A stretch of 64,000 nucleotides of DNA from CAVREM01 sp963728825. GTDB lineage: Bacteria > Acidobacteriota > Vicinamibacteria > Vicinamibacterales > CAVVIG01. The notes under the pieces are model-generated. The model was not told where the DNA came from, searched no databases, and saw nothing but the letters and a program-made list of their open reading frames with translations. A program made the translations under genes and the position numbers. The stretch spans positions 1,240,001-1,304,000 of the forward strand of contig CAVSLA010000004.1 in assembly GCA_963728825.1 (NCBI GenBank). Direction: 5' to 3'. Each line of letters begins with the position of its first letter. Within the stretch, counting starts at the first letter, position 1. Below, piece by piece: positions 1 to 9,146 of the stretch.

Positions 1-22
1 GTCGCTGAAGAAGTCCTGACCG

Positions 23-964
23 TCACGTCCGGGCCCGGACCGCCGTCGAGGAGCCCGACGCGACACCGCCGTTGACTTCGGCGGCGAACCGGTACGACAG
101 CATCTTGTAGATCAGCTTCGCGCACAGGAAGTTCGGTGCGACGTTCCCGCCCATCGGCGACAGCTCCACCAGATCGAAGCCGACGACCTGCCTCTTGTCG
201 ACGACCCGTCGGAGCAGCGCCAGCGCCTCGTACCACGACAGGCCGCCTGGTTCCGGCGTCCCGGTCGCCGGCATGATGGCCGGGTCGAGGCCGTCCACGT
301 CGATCGTGATGTACACCTTGTCGCTCAGCGTCTCGACGACGCGATCGATCCACTCGGGATCCTTTCGCATGTTGAAGTCGTAGAACACCTTGGTGCGCAG
401 AGTCGGGATGGCGGCAGCTTCTTCCGGCGACAGACTGCGGATGCCGACCTGCGTGGTCGGCGCGTATTCGAGGACGCGGCGCATCGCGCACGCGTGGTTG
501 TGCGGCGTGCCCATGAAGCTGTCGCGCAGGTCGGCGTGGGCGTCGATCTGCAGCACCGACAGACCGGGATGTTTCGCGGCGACGGCGGCGACGATGGGTG
601 GCGTGATCGAGTGTTCGCCGCCGATCACGATCGGAAACTTGCCGCGGCCGACGATTTCCGCGGCGACCCGCCTGATTTCGGCGACCACCTCGTCGATCGT
701 TCCGAACGGGAACTCCATTTCCGGCAGGGTGAAGATGCCGATGCTGTGCACGTCGGTGCCGGTCTCCTCGTCCCACAATTCCATGTGCGACGAAGCGACC
801 AGGATCTCGTGCGGTCCGTTGCGGGTGCCCGCGACGTACGACGTCGTGCGATCGAGCGGGACCGGCAGAATGACGACCCGCGCCCGTTCGAAATCAGTGG
901 TGGTGGGAGTGGTGCCGCCGAACTCGCCGAGCGCGAGCCGGTCATACTCAAACGGCAGGTTCAT
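23..964 (-). CDS. speB: Agmatinase / ureohydrolase-family enzyme
   Basis: This 313-residue protein belongs to the arginase/agmatinase family, which hydrolyses agmatine to putrescine and urea with a binuclear manganese centre. The metal-binding motifs are visible: GGEHS at residues 115-119, DAHAD at 141-145, and DVDGLDPAI near residue 225. The length is normal for the family and the protein is cytosolic, with no signal peptide. Its ATG lies inside the 3' end of the deoxyhypusine-synthase-like gene (17-bp overlap), so the two are probably co-transcribed and translationally coupled, giving a two-gene polyamine unit. Agmatinase is favoured over arginase or guanidinobutyrase by this partner, but substrate cannot be proven from sequence. 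Confidence 0.88.
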   Translation of the reverse strand: MNLPFEYDRLALGEFGGTTPTTTDFERARVVILPVPLDRTTSYVAGTRNGPHEILVASSHMELWDEETGTDVHSIGIFTLPEMEFPFGTIDEVVAEIRRVAAEIVGRGKFPIVIGGEHSITPPIVAAVAAKHPGLSVLQIDAHADLRDSFMGTPHNHACAMRRVLEYAPTTQVGIRSLSPEEAAAIPTLRTKVFYDFNMRKDPEWIDRVVETLSDKVYITIDVDGLDPAIMPATGTPEPGGLSWYEALALLRRVVDKRQVVGFDLVELSPMGGNVAPNFLCAKLIYKMLSYRFAAEVNGGVASGSSTAVRART

Positions 965-2033
965 TCACTTCCTCGAAATGATCGTGCCCGACCCGATGGC
1001 CATCGATGGTCATGACACGCGACGCCAGAGTGAAGACCGGCTTCCTGCGCCGCGCCAGCAGCGGCGGCGCGGTGGTCGCCAGCGCTGACGCCAGAATCGG
1101 CAGCGCGATCGTGGCGTCGGCCTGCACGCTCACCTTCGCGGAATCGGTCGAGAGTTTCCCCCAGCTCTGCGCCTCCTCGAGGCTCGAGCCCGAGGCGCCG
1201 CCGAAATGCGGCACGTCGGTGACGATCTGCAGGGCGTAGCGATGGCCGCCGACCTCCGAGCTGTAGAACTCGGCCTGAACGCTCGCCTGATTGATGAAGT
1301 TCTTCGGCGTCCCGCCACCGAGCACCACCGATGCCGTCCGCGGCCGGCGAATCACCATGTTCGCCGACTCGATGATGTCGCCGATGATGTCGATGTGTCC
1401 GAAGCGCGGGTCTTTCTGCCGGGCCTGCGACAGGCCCATGCCGATCGACGAGTCGGCAATCGCCGGGCAGAAAATTGGCACGTTGGCCCGGTAGGCGGCG
1501 GTCAGGATGCCGTCTTGCCCGGTCGTCTTCCAGAGATGGCCGCCCAGCTGGTAGAGGAACTCGCGGGTCGTGTAGGCCCGCGCCTCGAGCGTCGTCGTGA
1601 AGTCGGCAATCCAGTTGTCGTTGCCGATGAACTCTTCCTCGCTCGCATAGGTGTCGTAGACCCGGTCGATCCGCTCGTCGGCGAGGGCGGCGTCGTCTGC
1701 GTGAGCGGAGCCGACGTAGTGCCGCTGGCCCCGCGTCTCGTGAAGGTCGTGGTAGAGGTTGGCGCCGGTCGACACCAGACAGTCGACGTAGCGCTCGGTG
1801 ATCAGATGCGCCACGATCAGGCGCAGTCCGCCGGCGCTCAGCGCGCCCGCCATGCCGAGAAAAATCGTGACGTCGTCCTCCAGCATCTTCTGCCAGACGC
1901 GATGGGCGGTGGCGAGGTTGCGCCCCTGAAACGAAATCCGCTCCATTCGCACGATCAGCTCGTCCGCCGTCAAGCCGGGTTCGACGGTGAAGGGCTCAAT
2001 CGGCGTCTGCAGGAAACGCGACTTCTTCTTCAT
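948..2033 (-). CDS. Deoxyhypusine synthase-like protein (possible homospermidine synthase)
   Basis: This 361-residue protein is a member of the deoxyhypusine synthase family, NAD-dependent aminobutyl transferases acting on spermidine. The catalytic-lysine motif SWGK is present at residues 290-293 (K293), in the same context as the eukaryotic enzyme. Bacteria lack eIF5A, and some characterised bacterial homologues make homospermidine, so a polyamine product is likelier than protein modification. That is inference. A TTG lies three codons upstream at 2042, but the ATG at 2033 is preferred: a perfect TATAAT sits 8 nt before it, which predicts a transcript starting at or next to the ATG. The gene overlaps speB by 17 bp. 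Confidence 0.82.
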   Translation of the reverse strand: MKKKSRFLQTPIEPFTVEPGLTADELIVRMERISFQGRNLATAHRVWQKMLEDDVTIFLGMAGALSAGGLRLIVAHLITERYVDCLVSTGANLYHDLHETRGQRHYVGSAHADDAALADERIDRVYDTYASEEEFIGNDNWIADFTTTLEARAYTTREFLYQLGGHLWKTTGQDGILTAAYRANVPIFCPAIADSSIGMGLSQARQKDPRFGHIDIIGDIIESANMVIRRPRTASVVLGGGTPKNFINQASVQAEFYSSEVGGHRYALQIVTDVPHFGGASGSSLEEAQSWGKLSTDSAKVSVQADATIALPILASALATTAPPLLARRRKPVFTLASRVMTIDGHRVGHDHFEEVNEPAV

Positions 2034-2041
2034 CCGCGCCA

Positions 2042-2047
2042 ATTATA
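2042..2047 (-). promoter_or_regulatory. Candidate -10 box for the deoxyhypusine synthase-like gene
   Basis: A perfect TATAAT on the minus strand ends 8 nt before the ATG at 2033. Transcription would begin at or very near the start codon, so the message may be leaderless. No convincing -35 hexamer is visible at normal spacing. Confidence 0.4.
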
Positions 2048-2064
2048 TGAGGTTGACGCCCCTT

Positions 2065-4977
2065 TCAGAACGCGCGGCCAATGCGGACGTAGATGGTGGT
2101 GCGATCGTCCACGCGCCGTGCGCCGTCGTGACCCCAGGCCGCGCCGACGGTGATCGTGAGCGGCAGTGAGTAGGCAGCGACGATATCCGCGGCAAGCTCC
2201 GCCCCGACTGCGACCTTGAGATCGGCCATCCGGAAGCTGCGCGACCATGCGTGGCCCACGTCCGTGAACAGGGCGGCATGAAGCGCGTGGAGGAATACCG
2301 GCCAGGTGCGGAAGCCGCGTTCGGGATATGCCAGCGGCCAGCGGTACTCGGCGTTCATCACGCCGACGCGGCGCCCGCCGAAGGCGTTGGCCTCGAAGCC
2401 ACGCAGCAGGCTGAAGGCGTCGGCATCGAAGTCGAGCACGCTCACGGCCGGCGATGCACCGCCGAGCTGGAACGTGCGGCCCATGGTCGCGTCGCCGTTC
2501 GAAATGCCGATGCCGCCGCGAATGGCAACGACATGGTGGGCGCGGATCGCCGGGAGATACGCCCTGACATCGATCGTCGTCGAGGACGCTGAGTCACCGG
2601 ACCCGAGCGACGCTGGAACGTGCTCAGTCGTTGCGCCGACGGTGACCCCGTGTTCCGGGCTGACCGAGAAGCCGTAGAACCGTGCCGAAGACGTGCTCCA
2701 CCCGGCGCGGGCGGCCGTGCGCGTGAAGGTCACGGGAGCGTCGCTCAGCATGAAACGGTCGCTGTCGCGGATGACCGAGGCGAGGGCGCGGTGGGAGACC
2801 CGCACCCGCCTGAACGGCACGACGAGTCCCGCCTCGACCTGCCGCGAGCGGACCGCAACAGTGTCTGGTGACGGTCGATCGGTCAATACCGCCGAAACGA
2901 AAGACGTCTCCGCTGACAAAGAGGCGAAGAGCGTTGGCTGCCACCGATTGTAGGCGTACGCCAGATCCCAATCGATCTCAGTGCCAGGAGCCTCGACCAC
3001 CGCCGGTTGGTCGAGCCGCCAGGTCGCGGATGCGGCATAGGCGTGGTAGGCCAGGACATCCTGCCCGCCGATCGTTCCCCCGATCCGCAGCTGATCGTCG
3101 TCGGTGTGAACCAACGGCTCCCACGACGTCGGCTTGAGTGTCGGCAGCGGGTTGTACGTCCGAACGGTCGAGTCGTCGAGCTGGAGACTTGCGGCTGGTG
3201 GCGGGAAATCCACCGCGGTGCTCAGAGCTGGCTCGGCGCCAGCGGCCGCTGCCGGGTAGGGAAGCGTGAACAGGTCAGAGCCGTCAGTGGTGTAGCCGAC
3301 GAATGCCATCGCCGTTCCGTCTGGCGAAACATCGGGCCAGGTAGCGCCGCCGCTCAGGTTCGTCAGCTGTCGAAGCGTCGGGTTCGCCGTGAGGTCGTTG
3401 ACTTCGTACAGGTTGAACGGCTCCTCGGCGCGTGCCACTGCGACGGCCAGCGCGCGCCCATCGGCCAACCAGGCAGGTGTCACGAAGCGGGTGTTGGCAG
3501 CCGAAGCCACGACGCGTACCTCGGTCCCGGCCGCGCTGACGATGACGACTTCCGACATCCTGCCGAGCCGCTGGCGCTCCACCGCAATCGACGTCCCGTC
3601 GGGCGACCAGCGCGGCGCATTGAATTGCGTGTCGGGTTCAGAGAGAAGAACCAAGGCTTGCGCTGCATCGCCCGCCTGGATCGTGACGAGCTCCCTTCGT
3701 CCGGATCCTTCGCGGACCGCAACGATGGTCGTCCCGTCCGGCGAAAGATCGGGATCGAGCAGCCGTTGGCCTTCAGTGATCTGCCGGACCTCTCGGGTCC
3801 GCAGATCGAGGAGATACAGGTCGCTGTACAACCCAACGGCACGCTGCACGTCCTGCTGATCGAATACGACGACATCGCGATGCACGCCGGCGGTTGACCC
3901 GAGATATCGAGAGGTCAGGTGGCGCGCTCGCGACCCATCCAGCGCGACGGCATTCATCGACGGAAACCCATGCGGCGTGCGTACGGAGTAGACGACTTCC
4001 CATGGGCAGTCCGCGCAGGCGCGCGGCAGGAAGCGTGGGCCGAACACGCTGTAGCCATGTCGTGTAACGCGCGTCGGCTCGGTTGCAGCAGCAGGGAGCT
4101 GGCCCGGGGAGGCACCCGGGGGTAAAGATGTGCGCAGGTCGGTCTGATAATCCCTCCAGAGCGCGCCGAGTCCCCTGCCGTACACGCCGGAGAACGCACC
4201 CGAGACGAAAAACGGCACTCGCCGGGCGGTTCGGTCCGCGAGCGCCGCGAATGTTCCCTCGCCGTAGGTTCGGGCGAGGTACGAGTGGAAGCCCAGGCCG
4301 TACGCGTAGGGCGCGTGTCCATCCGGCCAGCTGGTCAAGCCACCATTGACCCGGTCGATCGGCTCGAGCTTGCCCTGACGCGCGGCTTCCCGTTCGATGG
4401 CTCGGAAGTCGCCGGCGTACCGCCGGCCCATGTTGGTGAGGGCGCTCTCCGAAAACGTCGCGATTCCTTCGATCTGCCAAATCGGCAGGAACAGGTTGGG
4501 GAAGGCCAGCGGGGTCCGCCCGAAGACCGAGCGGACGAGACGAGACCATCCACCCGAGCGATCCAAATGCACGATGTGCGCGTACTCGTGCGCGAACACG
4601 AGCCGCAGCCAATCGTCGCTGTGACCGATCGGATCGGAACCCGCCGGAGCAGCGGCGCTGACCGCGATCGTGTTGTAGGGCAGCGGGGTCGCCCAGCCGT
4701 TGGCAAACTCTGATTGATCGACGATCACGACGTGGGTCCGTTTCTGGACCGGTGTGCCCAGCCGGGGGCCGAGCGTTCGATACGTGTCCTCGGCGATGAC
4801 GGCGAGCCTGGCCGCCAGCCGTTCTTCGCCGCCATGGAAATAGATGATGAAGTGCTCGGTGGCCAGCATCCGAAAGCGAAGCTTCGGATCGAAGCGCGAC
4901 GCGCCGAGAACCGGCGTGGCGCACAGCAGCGCGGCCAGCAGGCTAGTTAGCAGCCGCAGGGCTGATGCGTGCGACAT
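2065..4977 (-). CDS. Secreted zinc-metallopeptidase-like protein with TolB-type propeller and C-terminal outer-membrane barrel
   Basis: A 970-residue protein starting at the ATG at 4977, where a signal peptide begins (hydrophobic core at about residues 7-24, then ALG/A). An in-frame extension further upstream runs through the preceding gene and is rejected. Residues 30-250 form a peptidase-MA-like domain with HEYAH at 130-134 and the downstream glutamate in QIEGIATF (E170), the gluzincin pattern. Repeats of the SPDGT type follow (about 270-640), indicating a WD40-like/TolB beta-propeller. The last 250 residues look like a surface-antigen (Omp85-type) barrel, and the chain ends in phenylalanine as outer-membrane barrels do. 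The substrate is unknown. It overlaps the upstream lipoprotein gene by 35 bp. Confidence 0.75.
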   Translation of the reverse strand: MSHASALRLLTSLLAALLCATPVLGASRFDPKLRFRMLATEHFIIYFHGGEERLAARLAVIAEDTYRTLGPRLGTPVQKRTHVVIVDQSEFANGWATPLPYNTIAVSAAAPAGSDPIGHSDDWLRLVFAHEYAHIVHLDRSGGWSRLVRSVFGRTPLAFPNLFLPIWQIEGIATFSESALTNMGRRYAGDFRAIEREAARQGKLEPIDRVNGGLTSWPDGHAPYAYGLGFHSYLARTYGEGTFAALADRTARRVPFFVSGAFSGVYGRGLGALWRDYQTDLRTSLPPGASPGQLPAAATEPTRVTRHGYSVFGPRFLPRACADCPWEVVYSVRTPHGFPSMNAVALDGSRARHLTSRYLGSTAGVHRDVVVFDQQDVQRAVGLYSDLYLLDLRTREVRQITEGQRLLDPDLSPDGTTIVAVREGSGRRELVTIQAGDAAQALVLLSEPDTQFNAPRWSPDGTSIAVERQRLGRMSEVVIVSAAGTEVRVVASAANTRFVTPAWLADGRALAVAVARAEEPFNLYEVNDLTANPTLRQLTNLSGGATWPDVSPDGTAMAFVGYTTDGSDLFTLPYPAAAAGAEPALSTAVDFPPPAASLQLDDSTVRTYNPLPTLKPTSWEPLVHTDDDQLRIGGTIGGQDVLAYHAYAASATWRLDQPAVVEAPGTEIDWDLAYAYNRWQPTLFASLSAETSFVSAVLTDRPSPDTVAVRSRQVEAGLVVPFRRVRVSHRALASVIRDSDRFMLSDAPVTFTRTAARAGWSTSSARFYGFSVSPEHGVTVGATTEHVPASLGSGDSASSTTIDVRAYLPAIRAHHVVAIRGGIGISNGDATMGRTFQLGGASPAVSVLDFDADAFSLLRGFEANAFGGRRVGVMNAEYRWPLAYPERGFRTWPVFLHALHAALFTDVGHAWSRSFRMADLKVAVGAELAADIVAAYSLPLTITVGAAWGHDGARRVDDRTTIYVRIGRAF

Positions 4978-6496
4978 GTCGGAGAAAGTGGAAGTCGGCG
5001 ATCGGCGACAGATGGACGCCGTCGAGGGAGCGTCGCGCGATCGCAAAATTGGTCTTGTGCCACAGGCTGATGTACGCCACTTCCCGCGCCAGCACGCGCT
5101 GCGCCCGCGAGAACAGCTGCTGCCGACGGTCCGGATCGAGGGAGGTCGCCGCCTCGTCGAGCAACGCGTCGACCTCATCGTTCCGGAAGTGCCCGCGGTT
5201 GAATCCGGCCGGGGGCGCCTGGGACGAGTGAAACACGCGGCGCAGGATGTCGGGGTCGGCAAGTGCGCCGCCCGCCCACTGCAGGAAGTACAACTGGAAA
5301 TTGCCGGCGATCACGTCGGCGAACAACGTGGCGAACTCGTAAGTCCGGACGTCGAGCGCGACGCCGACCCGCGCCAGATCCTGTTGCACGACGGTCGACT
5401 GCAGCCGGTTGAACTCGACATTCGATGTTTTCAATGTCAAACGCAGACGGGGCAGGGGGCCCTCGCCGTCGGGATCGGGGTAGCCCGCCTCGTCGAGCAA
5501 TGCACGAGCGCGCGCCGGATCGTAGTCATATGACACGACATTCCTTTCGTGGGCCCATGCCATCGGCGGCACGAGGCCGTTGGCAGGCGTCGCCAGGCCT
5601 CGACGCAGATGCGTGACGATCGCCTGCCGATCGATGGCGTGCGCGAGCGCCTGCCGTACCCGAAGGTTGCCGAGCGCCGCGTCGTGAAAATTGAGGCCGA
5701 TGTACTGGTAATCGACGCCCGGTGCGGTCGTCGCGTGCAGGCGCTGATCGTGCTCGAGCTGACGGAGGATGTCGGGCGAGATGTCATTGATCACCACGTC
5801 CATCGAGCCGTTGCGGAGCTCGAGGCCGCGCATCACTTCATCGGGGACGACACGCAGCATCACGCCGTCATTCCTCGGCGCTCCTTGCCAGTACCCCTCG
5901 AACGGTGCCAGTTCGATCCGATCGTCGACGGCGTGGCGCACCAGGCGGTACGGGCCGGTGCCGATCGGCCGGTCGGGGAATTCCGGCCCCGCGCCCTCGG
6001 CAACGATCTGCGGGATGACGAGATTGACGGGAAACGACGAAAACGGTTCCTGCAGCGTGAAGACGACGGTGTAGCGATCGGGTGCCTCGACCGACTGGAG
6101 CCCCCGATAAGCGCCGCGATGCGGTGATCGTGAGCCGGGATCCAGGATCGTGCGAAACGTGTGGAGAACATCGGCCGAGGTCAGCTCGTGGCCGTCGTGA
6201 AACCGCACCCCGCGGCGCAGCGTGACGAGATAGGTCGTCGGGGTGGGATTCTCCAGACGCTCGGCGAGGGCTCCCGTCGTGGTGAGGCGCAGGTTGTCGT
6301 CCCACATCAGCAGGCCGTCGAACATCAGCTGATGAACCTTCTGCGACGAGTCGTCCAGGCCGTAGCGAGGATCGAGATTGTTCGGCCCGCTGGTGATGCC
6401 GACGACGATTACATTCGGGTTGTCGATCGCGCGGTGAAGGCATGCGGCTGCGAACAGACACGCGATGCAGAGGACGCTGACGAGTGCCCGATTCAA
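4943..6496 (-). CDS. ABC transporter substrate-binding lipoprotein (SBP_bac_5, peptide-type)
   Basis: This 517-residue protein matches the DppA/OppA family of extracytoplasmic peptide-binding proteins. A lipoprotein signal is visible: a short hydrophobic stretch ending in FAAAC, with Cys19 as the lipidated residue. Family landmarks include the early LDPRYGLDDSS region, GTGPYRLV, and an LRVRQALAHAIDR motif typical of the second lobe. It would bind peptides or related solutes and deliver them to an inner-membrane ABC permease, but no permease or ATPase is adjacent, so its partner is unknown. The start overlaps the mutS stop by 4 bp, so it lies directly downstream of mutS in the same transcript. 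Confidence 0.85.
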   Translation of the reverse strand: MNRALVSVLCIACLFAAACLHRAIDNPNVIVVGITSGPNNLDPRYGLDDSSQKVHQLMFDGLLMWDDNLRLTTTGALAERLENPTPTTYLVTLRRGVRFHDGHELTSADVLHTFRTILDPGSRSPHRGAYRGLQSVEAPDRYTVVFTLQEPFSSFPVNLVIPQIVAEGAGPEFPDRPIGTGPYRLVRHAVDDRIELAPFEGYWQGAPRNDGVMLRVVPDEVMRGLELRNGSMDVVINDISPDILRQLEHDQRLHATTAPGVDYQYIGLNFHDAALGNLRVRQALAHAIDRQAIVTHLRRGLATPANGLVPPMAWAHERNVVSYDYDPARARALLDEAGYPDPDGEGPLPRLRLTLKTSNVEFNRLQSTVVQQDLARVGVALDVRTYEFATLFADVIAGNFQLYFLQWAGGALADPDILRRVFHSSQAPPAGFNRGHFRNDEVDALLDEAATSLDPDRRQQLFSRAQRVLAREVAYISLWHKTNFAIARRSLDGVHLSPIADFHFLRHVARISPAAAN

Positions 6497-9129
6497 TCTT
6501 GCGCGTCCTTCTTCAGCTGGGCGAGCACCGTCAGCGCCTCGAGAGGCGTCATCCGATCGACATCGAGGGCGGCCAGGGTAGTGCGCAGCGGATCGTCGGC
6601 GGCCGGCGCGGCTTGAAAAAGGCCAAGCTGGCGCTGCGGCTCATTCGGCGTGCTGGTGACCGACGGGCGGCCGCCGCGAGTCAGCTCGTCCCGCTCGAGG
6701 GCGCTCAGAATCTCGCGCGCGCGCGCGACGACCGGCCGCGGCAGTCCAGCCAGCCGCGCCACCTGAATCCCGTAGCTGCGGTCCGATCGCCCCGGCACGA
6801 TTTTCCGAAGGAAGATGATCTCGTCTTTCCACTCGCGCGCCGCGACGTGATAGTTGACGACGCCCGGCGTGGCGTCGGCGAGATCGGTCAACTCGTGGTA
6901 ATGCGTCGCAAAGAGCGTCTTTGGCCGGACGTTCGCGTTGGTCGCGAGATGCTCGGCCACCGCCCAGGCGATGCTCAGGCCGTCGAAGGTGGCGGTGCCG
7001 CGGCCGATTTCGTCCAGCACCACCAGGCTCCGCGACGTGGCGGTATGAAGAATGTTGGCGGTCTCCTGCATCTCGACCATGAACGTCGAGTGGCCGCGGG
7101 CGATGTTGTCCGACGCGCCGACCCGCGCAAAGATCCGATCGACCAGCGCCACCTTCGCGTCGCGGGCGGGGACGAACGACCCCGCCTGCGCCATCACGCA
7201 GACCAGCGCCGTCTGCCGCAAGTAGGTCGACTTGCCGCCCATGTTCGGACCGGTCAGCACGACCAGCTGCGCGTTCGTGCCGTTCAGAAGCACGTCGTTC
7301 GGCACGAAGGCCTCGCCGGCCGCCGCCGTGCGCTGTTCGACCACCGGATGGCGGGCATCGAGCACGGCGAGCTCGTCGCCGTCGTGAACGTGCGGCTTGG
7401 TGTAGTTGTTGAGCGCGGCCGACTCCGCCAGCGAGGCCAGCGCATCGAGCGCGGCCAGCGCCCGTGCCGCCGCCTGAATCCGCGACGACTCGTCCGCGAT
7501 TGCGGCGCGCAGCACACCGAACAGCTCGAGTTCGCGTTCGACGATCCGCTCGTCGGCGCCGAGCACTTTTTCTTCGTACTCCTTCAGCGCGGGGGTCACG
7601 AACCGCTCGCCGCCGGCAACCGTCTGCTTGCGGTGATAGTCGGCCGGGACGGCATGCAGGTTCGACCTGGAGATCTCGATGTAGTAGCCGAACACGCGGT
7701 TGTATCTGACTTTCAGCGACGAGATGCCGGTGCGCGCCCGCTCGGCTTCCTCCATCTGCGCGATGATCTGCTTGCCTGAGCGGCTGATGCCCCTCAGTTC
7801 GTCGACGAGGCTGTCGAAGCCATCGCGGATGAAGCCCCCTTCGCGCGACAGCGCCGGCGGCTCATCGACGAGCGTTCGCTCGATGCGATCGCGCACGTCA
7901 GTCAGATCGTCGAGCTCGGCGATCAGACACCCGACGAGTGGCGATTGACAGTCGGACAGCACCGCTTTGAGGCGCGGGATGGCGGCGATCGAGTGTTTGA
8001 TGCCGACAAAGTCGCGCGGCCCCGCGGTGCCGAGCGCCACGCGCGCCACCAGCCGCTCGAGATCCTGGACGGTCTTGACTGCGTCACGGAACTTGCCGCG
8101 ATCGGTCGTGCGGAAGGCGAGCTCCTCGACCGCATCGAGCCGGTCGCGGATCCGCTCGAGCGACAGCAGCGGCCGCAGCAGCCAGCCGCGCAGCATCCGG
8201 CTGCCAATCGAAGTCATCGTGCGATCGAGCTCCGCGAGCAGCGAGCCGCTGCGACCGCCTTCCGAGCCCTCCAGAATCTCGAGGTGTCTGAGGGTCGTTG
8301 GATCGATCAGCAGGGCGTCGGCGCGCTGGCGGTGACTGAGCGACCGGACGTGCGCCAGGTCGACCTTCTGGGTGGTCCTCAGGTAGTGAATCAGCGCGCC
8401 GGCCGCAGCGACGGCGGCAGGCCGCCGATCGAGGCCGAATCCTTCGAGGCCGCCGGCGCGCAGCTGCTCGAGCAGGGTGCGCCGCGCCGATTCGCTGTCG
8501 AACGCCCAGCCGTCGAGCGCCGTAGTCGGCACGCCAGCCGCGACAATCACCGGGAGCGGGTCGGCGCCCGACGGCACCACGACCTCGCGCGGCTTGATGA
8601 CCGCCAGCTCGTCGGCGAGCGCCTGCAGCCCCTCGGCCCCGTGATATTCGGCGGTCGTGAACTCCCCGGTCGACACGTCGAGCAGGGCGACGCCGACCGT
8701 CGAGCCGCCGTTATCGCGGTGCGCCATCGGCGCGACCGCCATCAGAAAAGCCGGCTCGCGTGCGTCGAGATAGGCGGCGTCGGTCAGCGTACCTGGAGAA
8801 ACGACCCGCACCACCTCGCGTTTCACGATGCCTTTGGCTTTGCGGGGATCTTCGACCTGGTCGCAGATCGCGACGCGAAATCCCTTTTTGACGAGGCGGG
8901 CGATATAGCCGTCAACCGCGTGGAAGGGCACGCCGCACATCGGTATCCCGCCGCCGTTGACGTCCTTCGAGCGTGACGTCAGCGTCAACTCCAGGGCGCG
9001 CGCCGCGACGAGGGCGTCTTCGAAGAACATCTCGTAGAAGTCGCCCATCCGGAAGAGGAGGATTGCGTCGCGGTGCTGCTGCTTCGCGTCGAGATACTGC
9101 CTCATCGCCGGCGTCGCCGACGTTGACAT
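6493..9129 (-). CDS. mutS: DNA mismatch repair protein MutS
   Basis: An 878-residue MutS that recognises mismatches as a clamp-like dimer and recruits MutL. The mismatch-reading F-x-E motif is at residues 31-33 (in GDFYEMF). The ATPase domain carries Walker A GPNMGGKST, the Walker B region LVVLDEIGRGT and the conserved THYHEL. The start is the ATG at 9129 (MSTSATP); the further 31 in-frame residues upstream are low-quality sequence overlapping tsaB. The gene is divergent from tsaB with only 17 bp between start codons, and no Shine-Dalgarno sequence is visible, so a leaderless or very short leader is likely. Confidence 0.95.
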   Translation of the reverse strand: MSTSATPAMRQYLDAKQQHRDAILLFRMGDFYEMFFEDALVAARALELTLTSRSKDVNGGGIPMCGVPFHAVDGYIARLVKKGFRVAICDQVEDPRKAKGIVKREVVRVVSPGTLTDAAYLDAREPAFLMAVAPMAHRDNGGSTVGVALLDVSTGEFTTAEYHGAEGLQALADELAVIKPREVVVPSGADPLPVIVAAGVPTTALDGWAFDSESARRTLLEQLRAGGLEGFGLDRRPAAVAAAGALIHYLRTTQKVDLAHVRSLSHRQRADALLIDPTTLRHLEILEGSEGGRSGSLLAELDRTMTSIGSRMLRGWLLRPLLSLERIRDRLDAVEELAFRTTDRGKFRDAVKTVQDLERLVARVALGTAGPRDFVGIKHSIAAIPRLKAVLSDCQSPLVGCLIAELDDLTDVRDRIERTLVDEPPALSREGGFIRDGFDSLVDELRGISRSGKQIIAQMEEAERARTGISSLKVRYNRVFGYYIEISRSNLHAVPADYHRKQTVAGGERFVTPALKEYEEKVLGADERIVERELELFGVLRAAIADESSRIQAAARALAALDALASLAESAALNNYTKPHVHDGDELAVLDARHPVVEQRTAAAGEAFVPNDVLLNGTNAQLVVLTGPNMGGKSTYLRQTALVCVMAQAGSFVPARDAKVALVDRIFARVGASDNIARGHSTFMVEMQETANILHTATSRSLVVLDEIGRGTATFDGLSIAWAVAEHLATNANVRPKTLFATHYHELTDLADATPGVVNYHVAAREWKDEIIFLRKIVPGRSDRSYGIQVARLAGLPRPVVARAREILSALERDELTRGGRPSVTSTPNEPQRQLGLFQAAPAADDPLRTTLAALDVDRMTPLEALTVLAQLKKDAQD

Positions 9130-9146
9130 ATTCTGTAGTTTATCGC

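Noticed and set aside
4978..5262. Extra 95 N-terminal residues on the peptidase/propeller gene
   Set aside because: The extension is low-complexity and antiparallel in quality to the overlapping lipoprotein gene; a signal peptide begins at 4977.
9123..9128. TTGACA hexamer as a -35 box for tsaB
   Set aside because: A -10 at normal spacing would fall on or after the tsaB start codon, and the hexamer overlaps the mutS start codon. It is a chance match.
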